Source: Bog-473 sp963828825
GTDB taxonomy: Bacteria > Actinomycetota > Acidimicrobiia > Acidimicrobiales > RAAP-2
Direction: 5' to 3'
DNA: 64,000 nt
NCBI GenBank assembly: GCA_963828825.1
Contig: CAWHGF010000004.1
Coordinates: forward strand, 372,001-436,000
In this document: one piece after another, positions 61,216 through 64,000 of the stretch
How the letters are laid out: each line of letters starts with the position of its first letter
Numbering within the stretch: the stretch's first letter is position 1
Program-made: the position numbers and the translations under genes
The notes under the pieces: generated by a model
Databases searched by the model: none
What the model was told of the DNA's origin: nothing
The model's input: only the letters and a program-made list of their open reading frames with translations

Positions 61216-62474
61216 TGCTCCTCCCCCCACGTGAACGTCATGGTGCCGACCGTGACCTCGTCCCCGTCGCGGGCGCCCGCCCGGGCCAGGGCGCGGTCGA
61301 CGCCGAGCCGCCGCAGCCGCCGCACCACCTCGGCCTGCGCCCCTTCGTCGTTGAGGTCGGACAGCGCCACCGCCCGCTCCGCGGCGCGCCCGTGGACCAC
61401 CCAGGCGCCCGCCCCCGCCCGCTGCACGCCGACGCCCTCGGGGACGGGCCGGTGCACGACGATCTCGCTCGAGGAGGCCACGGCCACCTCCGCCCGCACC
61501 TCCCGCACCAGCGGTCCCAGCCGTTCCACCAGTGCGCCCACGCCGGCGCCGGACGCCGCCGAGAGCACCATGTCGCACACGCCCTCCTCGTCGGCGCCCA
61601 TGTCGCCCTTGCTCCCCACCACGATCCGGGGGCGATCGAGGAGCTCGGGCCGGTACGAGCGGAGCTCGGAGAGGAGGACGCGCCGTTGCTCCGAGGGCGG
61701 CACGCCGCCGGCATCGGGCGCCCCGAGGTCGAGGAGCACCACCAGGACCCGGGCCCGCTCGATGTGGCGCAGGAACTGGTGCCCGAGGCCCTTGCCCTCC
61801 GCCGCTCCCTCCACCAGGCCGGGGATGTCGGCCATGACGAACTCGGTGCCGTCGCGCACGCCGCCCACCCGGACGACGCCGAGATGCGGCTCCAGCGTGG
61901 TGAAGGGGTAGTCGGCGATCTTGGGTTTGGCCGCCGACACCGTCGAGATCAGCGTCGACTTGCCGGCGTTGGGGAAGCCGACCAGCGCCACGTCGGCCAT
62001 CAGCTTGAGCTCCATGTCCAACCAGAGCTCCTGCCCCTTCTCGGCCTGCTCGGCGAAGGCGGGGGCGCGACGACGGTTGGAGAGAAAGCGCGCGTTGCCC
62101 CGGCCGCCCTGGCCGCCCTCGGCCACCATGAAGCGTGCGCCCTCCACGTCGAGGTCGCACACCACCGCGCCGCTGCGCTCACGCACGACCGTGCCCACCG
62201 GTACCGGTACCACCAGGTCCTTGCCCCGGGCGCCATGCCGCTTGGAGCCCGACCCGTGCCCGCCGTCGGTGGCCCGCCGGAACGGGTGGTCCCGGAAGCC
62301 GAGCAGCGACGACTCGTTCACCGAGGCCACGAGCCACACGTCCCCGCCGTGACCGCCGTCGCCGCCGTCGGGGCCACCGCGGTCCACATGGGCCTCCCGG
62401 CGCCACGAGACCGCCCCGGCTCCCCCGTCGCCGGCGCGCGCGTGCAACTGGGCCTGGTCGACGAAGCCGGGCAT
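61212..62474 (-). CDS. obgE: GTPase ObgE/CgtA
   Basis: 420 residues: Gly-rich Obg domain (GGPDGGDGGHGGDVW; EGGQGGRGNARF), GTPase with G1 GFPNAGKS (166-173), DIPGLVEGAAEGKGLGHQFLRH and GSKGDM, and a C-terminal OCT-like domain. Acts in 50S assembly and stress control. The ATG lies 8 nt below TAGGCT (62483-62488), whose TAG is the stop of the amidohydrolase gene. Confidence 0.96.
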   Translation of the reverse strand: MPGFVDQAQLHARAGDGGAGAVSWRREAHVDRGGPDGGDGGHGGDVWLVASVNESSLLGFRDHPFRRATDGGHGSGSKRHGARGKDLVVPVPVGTVVRERSGAVVCDLDVEGARFMVAEGGQGGRGNARFLSNRRRAPAFAEQAEKGQELWLDMELKLMADVALVGFPNAGKSTLISTVSAAKPKIADYPFTTLEPHLGVVRVGGVRDGTEFVMADIPGLVEGAAEGKGLGHQFLRHIERARVLVVLLDLGAPDAGGVPPSEQRRVLLSELRSYRPELLDRPRIVVGSKGDMGADEEGVCDMVLSAASGAGVGALVERLGPLVREVRAEVAVASSSEIVVHRPVPEGVGVQRAGAGAWVVHGRAAERAVALSDLNDEGAQAEVVRRLRRLGVDRALARAGARDGDEVTVGTMTFTWGEEQ

Positions 62475-62485
62475 GGCGAGAAAGC

Positions 62486-63793
62486 CTACGAGCCGAGCAA
62501 TCGGCGGGCGCGTTGGCCCACCTCGGCGCGGGCCCGGTCACCGTCGACCGTGGTGCACCGCCCCTCCTCGACGACCTGCGACCCGCCCACCCACACGTCG
62601 GTCACCAGATAGCCGGCCCCCGCCCACACCAGATGGCCCAGCAGCTCGGCGTCGCTCGACGCCGGGATGAAGCGGGCGTCGTCGGTACGCAACCGGATGA
62701 GGTCCGCCGGGCGCCCCACCTCGAGCGCGCCCACGGCGAGTCCGAGCGCCTCCCCGCCGCCGCGGGTGGCCAGGCGGAGCGCCTCGGCCGAGCTCAGGAC
62801 GTCGGGGTTGCCGGCGGTGGCCCGGGCGAGGATCGGGGCCAGCCGCAGCTCGTCCCACAGATGGAGGTCGTCGTTGGAGGCCGGCCCGTCGGTGCCCAGT
62901 CCCACCCGTACGCCGCGGTCGAGCAGCGCCCGCAAGGGGGCGATCCCCGAGCCCAGCTTCCCGTTCGAGCCCGGGCAGTGGGCCACGGCCACATCGTGCT
63001 CGGCGAGCACGGCCAGGTCCGCGTCGTCGAGCCACACCGCATGCGCGGCCAGCACCCGGCCCTCGAGGATCCCCTCGGAGGCCAGTAGCGCCGGTGCGCT
63101 CATGCCGTAGCGCTCCTGCACCACCTCGCACTCCGCCGCCGTCTCGGAAAGATGGATCTGCAACAACGCATCGCGCGCCCGCGCCTCGGCTGCGATGGCG
63201 CGCAGCCCTTGCGGCGGCACCGTGTAGGCGGCGTGCGGTCCGAAACCCATCTGGAGCCGCTCGTCCCTCCCCGCCGTCGCGTCGACCACCGCACACGTGC
63301 CGGCCAGCAGCTCCTCCCAGCTGCTTCCCGGACCGGCCTCGGGCACGTCGAAGATGGCCGGCGTGTACACGGTGCGGATGCCGGCGTCGAGCACGGCGTC
63401 AACCACGGCGGTCGGATGCCGGTACTGCTCACACGTGGTGGTGACCCCGTTGCCCAGGAGCTCGACCGCACCGAGCACCATGCCCCAGTACACGTCCTCG
63501 TCCTCCAGCATGGCCTCGCGCGGCCAGACGGACTCGCGCAACCAGCGCTCCAGCGGAAGCCCGTCGCCCGCACTGCGCACGAGGGTCATCGGCGAGTGCC
63601 CGTGGCAGTTGACCAAACCCGGCATGAGCAGTCCGCCGAACCGTCGGACCTCCGTCCCGGCCGCGGGCGGGACCTGCCAGGGGTCCCCGACCCACGAGAT
63701 GATGCCGTCGTCGATCTCGACGGCGCCCGGCGCCAGAACCGTGTCGCCGGCGTCGACGGTGAAGACGGCGTCGGCTTCCAGCCGCACGGTCAT
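62486..63793 (-). CDS. Amidohydrolase of the S-adenosylhomocysteine/MTA deaminase type
   Basis: 435 residues, metal-dependent TIM barrel. HxH metal ligands H64 and H66 (VNCHGHSPMTL), further ligands in LLQIHLSE, AAHAVWLDD and GLGTDGPASNDDL. The order resembles chlorohydrolase/deaminase subgroup members such as MtaD, deaminating purine nucleosides; the substrate is not certain. The ATG overlaps the upstream regulator stop (ATGA). Confidence 0.85.
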   Translation of the reverse strand: MTVRLEADAVFTVDAGDTVLAPGAVEIDDGIISWVGDPWQVPPAAGTEVRRFGGLLMPGLVNCHGHSPMTLVRSAGDGLPLERWLRESVWPREAMLEDEDVYWGMVLGAVELLGNGVTTTCEQYRHPTAVVDAVLDAGIRTVYTPAIFDVPEAGPGSSWEELLAGTCAVVDATAGRDERLQMGFGPHAAYTVPPQGLRAIAAEARARDALLQIHLSETAAECEVVQERYGMSAPALLASEGILEGRVLAAHAVWLDDADLAVLAEHDVAVAHCPGSNGKLGSGIAPLRALLDRGVRVGLGTDGPASNDDLHLWDELRLAPILARATAGNPDVLSSAEALRLATRGGGEALGLAVGALEVGRPADLIRLRTDDARFIPASSDAELLGHLVWAGAGYLVTDVWVGGSQVVEEGRCTTVDGDRARAEVGQRARRLLGS

Positions 63794-64000
63794 GGCACGC
63801 CGACGTACAACCGGTCGGAGAGATCGCGCGAGACCCGAATGGCCTCGGCACCACCCTCCACCGTCACCTCCACGGTGCCGTCGGGATCGCGGTCGCCCAC
63901 CTCGGCCACCGCGCCCGGAATGAAGCCCCCCTCGTCGAGCAGGGCCAGCGACCCGAAGTTCAACTCCACCTCTTCGCTGATGCGGAACAGGCGCACCCGC
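63790..64000 (-). CDS. DtxR-type metal-dependent regulator, C-terminal part (5' end outside window)
   Basis: The last ~70 residues only; the frame is open to the window edge. LALLDEGGFIPGAVAEVGDRD and VSRDLSDRLYVGVP match the C-terminal SH3-like FeoA domain of DtxR/IdeR/MntR repressors, which stabilises metal binding. The DNA-binding part is missing. It overlaps the amidohydrolase start by 4 nt. Confidence 0.7.
   Translation of the reverse strand, partial: RVRLFRISEEVELNFGSLALLDEGGFIPGAVAEVGDRDPDGTVEVTVEGGAEAIRVSRDLSDRLYVGVP

Noticed and set aside
60169..62160. 663-residue ProB with N-terminal extension
   Set aside because: The extension is antiframe sequence of obgE; ProB starts at GTG 61215 overlapping the obgE stop.
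1..64000. tRNA, rRNA, CRISPR arrays and insertion sequences
   Set aside because: No TpsiC-type motifs in a cloverleaf context, no spaced direct repeats of CRISPR type, and no transposase motifs with inverted ends were seen by eye; a covariance-model scan was not possible.

Overview
This is a 64 kb piece of a high-GC actinobacterial chromosome carrying about 68 protein genes, almost all housekeeping and mostly on the minus strand. The translation and isoprenoid gene order (rpsB-tsf-pyrH-frr-cdsA-dxr-rseP-ispG-proS-rimP-nusA-ylxR-infB-rbfA-truB-ribF-rpsO-pnp), F420-type luciferase-family oxidoreductases, an MtrAB-LpqB-like cluster, class II DAHP synthase and a secreted protein with 42-residue 'SDGGIFSYG' repeats fit Actinobacteria. 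The short archaeal/eukaryote-type ProRS and the secreted repeats make the class Acidimicrobiia my best guess, which is an inference. No rRNA, tRNA, CRISPR array, insertion sequence or prophage was seen.

Layout. 1-6.5 kb: end of a histidine kinase, an ABC exporter, ruvCAB and a YebC-family protein. 6.5-12.5 kb: an accessory stretch with a DUF222-HNH protein, membrane proteins, a luciferase-like oxidoreductase, an SDR enzyme and a frameshifted hydrolase. 12.5-20.7 kb: RNase J, dapA, a diiron protein with its TetR regulator, a rhomboid protease, a second TetR, dapB and an M16 peptidase. 20.7-41.8 kb: the long translation/RNA/MEP/lipid cluster, ending in xerC. 41.9-46.2 kb (plus strand): a peptide-type binding protein, then response regulator, sensor kinase and GerMN lipoprotein. 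46.2-51.7 kb: rsfS, a small membrane protein, nadD, a second luciferase-like enzyme, DAHP synthase, a repeat-bearing GH25-like secreted protein and a GNAT enzyme. 51.7-55.8 kb: kinase-methyltransferase-kinase, UspA, a beta-lactamase-fold hydrolase and a YjbR protein. 55.7-64 kb: phosphatase, vWA protein, MoxR ATPase, proA, proB, obgE, an amidohydrolase and the end of a DtxR-type regulator.

Expression style. Many neighbours overlap by 4 nt (ATGA, GTGA or TTGA), implying translational coupling, and GTG or TTG starts are very common. A second group of starts lies only 6-10 nt below a TANNNT -10 box, as expected for leaderless mRNAs. The clearest case is a palindromic divergent promoter at 55.37 kb that also drives a 9-codon leader ORF overlapping the beta-lactamase start. 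ylxR has no canonical start codon and appears to begin at AUA inside the nusA stop.

Caution. Four genes (alpha/beta hydrolase, truB, DAHP synthase, histidine phosphatase) each need one base inserted or deleted to read through. Several are housekeeping genes, so sequencing or assembly error is the simplest explanation.
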